DNA of 7,372 bases from Bacteroides sp. (GTDB lineage: Bacteria > Bacteroidota > Bacteroidia > Bacteroidales > Bacteroidaceae). Each line of letters opens with the position of its first letter. Position 1 is the first letter of the stretch. The stretch spans positions 1-7,372 of the forward strand of contig JASLDF010000186.1 of the NCBI GenBank assembly GCA_030151635.1, written 5' to 3'. The notes below the pieces were generated by a model. The model was not told the origin of the DNA and did no database searches. It worked only from the letters and a program-made list of their open reading frames with translations. This document shows, piece by piece, positions 6,147 through 7,372 of the stretch. A program made the position numbers and the translations under genes.

Positions 6147-7372
6147 ATGAAAAGAATATTATTATTACTAGGAGTCTTAATTGGATTGCCTTTCGCATCG
6201 GAAGCACAAGGTGTGGACGATATGTATTTCTTTTCTTCTCCTAAAAAAGAAGAGAAAAAAGCTCCAAATAAGAAAAAAGAACCAGCTAGTCAGCAGGTGC
6301 CTAGAGGTCAACAAAAGACTTTGTTTATTCCATCAAGTGGTAGCCCTACAATAGTTGTTATGGATGACCAATCGAAAGATGTGAGTGAGCTAGATATGTA
6401 TAATAGACGTGGAAATTATTCAACTATTACTTATAGTAATGGTGAAGAAGAGTATTACGAAGCTCCAACTAGAGATGGTGAATGGGTTAATGGTTTTTCT
6501 GGAACTTATAATGATTTAACGGATGCCGAATTTTCTATACGTTCGCGCAACCCGCGATATACTATATCTGTAAATAGCCCTGGTTACTGGGATGCTGTTT
6601 ATGGACTGAATAGTTCGGATTGGAATATTTATGTTGACAATCAGTATGCATATATTTTCCCTACTTTTTCGAATCCAACATGGTCTGCTTGGAAGTTTGG
6701 TCCTCGCTCTGGATTTTCAATGAGTTTTGGTAGCCCTTACTATTATGGAAGTAGTTGGAGATATGATCCTTGGTATTATGATCCATGGTATGGGCCTAGA
6801 AGAGGTGGCTACTATGGTGGTTATTACGGTGGATACTACCCAGGTTATTATGATCCTTGGTATGGTGGTGGTTATTATGGCGGCTATTATGGAGGTTCTG
6901 GATATTACAACAATAGACGTCCTTATTATAAAGATAATAGAAGATATGATAATTCAAGAACGCCAAATCGTACGCACAGAGGTGGTTCAAGCATAACAAA
7001 TGGAGGTAGATATGATAGACCATCAACAGGTGTTTCTACTAGACCTTCACATAGACCTGGTAATTCTGGGATAAACTCAGGATCCTCAAGACCTAGTGTT
7101 CGACCAGGGTCTAATGGTTATGATGCATCTAACCGTGTAAGATCATCTGCATCACGTGTTCGTCCTTCTAATACAGGCAGAACAAATGGTTCAAGTGTAA
7201 ACACTAATCGAGGAAATTATACAAGACCAGGAAATACGTCAGGAGGAAGAAATAATACAGAAAGTGTACGCTCATCTAGAACGACAAGAGAATCGGGTAG
7301 AAGTACTTACACAAGACCTTCTAGCCCTTCAACAAACGCTAGACCAAGTGCACCATCTTCAAGATCTAGCCG
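6147..7372 (+). CDS. Exported low-complexity protein with Gly-Tyr/DPWY repeats and basic Arg/Ser tail, 3' truncated
   Basis: The frame is open for 408 codons to the window edge. I do not recognise a named family or function. The start is supported by GGAGAGA just upstream (6138-6144) and a clear signal peptide: MKR, a Leu-rich core at 5-14, and probable cleavage after SEA at residue 20. Next come a Lys/Glu/Pro segment (33-47), a region containing DVSELDMYNRRGNY (78-91), and an aromatic core (~95-195) with DGEWVNGF, RNPRY, GYWDAVYG, DWNIYVDNQYAYIFPTF and WSAWKFGP. From 197 to 254 it is almost all Gly and Tyr, with DPWY three times (207, 212, 236) and GGYY five times. Residues 255-408 are rich in Arg, Ser, Asn, Gly, Thr and Pro and strongly basic. 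There is no lipobox, membrane segment or catalytic motif, so it should be periplasmic, surface-located or secreted. Arg is mostly AGA here, unlike the CGT-rich pfp. It may share a control region with prmA. A structural or surface role is a guess. Confidence 0.88.
   Translation, partial: MKRILLLLGVLIGLPFASEAQGVDDMYFFSSPKKEEKKAPNKKKEPASQQVPRGQQKTLFIPSSGSPTIVVMDDQSKDVSELDMYNRRGNYSTITYSNGEEEYYEAPTRDGEWVNGFSGTYNDLTDAEFSIRSRNPRYTISVNSPGYWDAVYGLNSSDWNIYVDNQYAYIFPTFSNPTWSAWKFGPRSGFSMSFGSPYYYGSSWRYDPWYYDPWYGPRRGGYYGGYYGGYYPGYYDPWYGGGYYGGYYGGSGYYNNRRPYYKDNRRYDNSRTPNRTHRGGSSITNGGRYDRPSTGVSTRPSHRPGNSGINSGSSRPSVRPGSNGYDASNRVRSSASRVRPSNTGRTNGSSVNTNRGNYTRPGNTSGGRNNTESVRSSRTTRESGRSTYTRPSSPSTNARPSAPSSRSS

Noticed and set aside
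6727..6996. Open frame on the plus strand rich in Met, Val and Ile inside the exported-protein gene
   Set aside because: It is the out-of-frame reading of the Gly-Tyr repeat codons; the in-frame gene has a signal peptide and ribosome site, and this frame has neither.
6796..7026. His/Asn-rich open frame on the minus strand
   Set aside because: It is an antisense reading of the repeated Gly-Tyr codons, with no ribosome site and no family resemblance.

Overview
The window looks like chromosomal DNA from a low-GC member of the Bacteroidota, most likely order Bacteroidales. The reasons are the ~548-residue pyrophosphate-dependent phosphofructokinase of the Bacteroidales type, promoter-like TAnnTTTG elements in the intergenic gaps, an AT-rich leader without a Shine-Dalgarno in front of the strongly codon-biased pfp gene, and the overall AT-richness. 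Genus is not determined. A Dysgonomonas-like or other low-GC Bacteroidales genome would fit, but that is inference.

Layout. (1) 1-2356: the 3' end of an efflux operon. It holds the C-terminal ~310 residues of an AcrB/MexB-type RND pump, then, after two bases, a complete TolC/OprM-type outer-membrane factor lipoprotein, then an intrinsic terminator that begins at the last base of the stop codon. The periplasmic adaptor that completes such a pump is presumably upstream, outside the window. (2) 2357-4145: a monocistronic pfp gene (PPi-dependent 6-phosphofructokinase) with its own strong terminator. (3) 4159-5088: a membrane-anchored GH25 muramidase-like enzyme with a lysine-rich cytoplasmic tail. 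Its ATG lies only 13 bases after the pfp terminator T-tract. (4) 5109-5954, minus strand: prmA (ribosomal protein L11 methyltransferase), convergent with the GH25 gene with 20 bases between stop codons. Possible terminators for each gene lie inside the end of the other. (5) 5955-6146: a 192-base divergent control region with -7-like elements on both strands flanking a perfect 7+7 inverted repeat. (6) 6147-end: an exported protein, still open at the window edge, with a signal peptide, a short Lys/Glu-rich segment, an aromatic-rich core, a Gly-Tyr/Asp-Pro-Trp-Tyr repeat tract and a long Arg/Ser/Asn/Gly/Pro-rich basic tail.

The genes are mostly ordinary housekeeping or efflux functions and do not form one pathway. 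The least explained elements are the last gene, its shared control region with prmA, and the terminator/leader arrangement before the GH25 gene. No gap exceeds 300 bases. I saw no tRNA, rRNA, CRISPR array, insertion sequence or attachment site.
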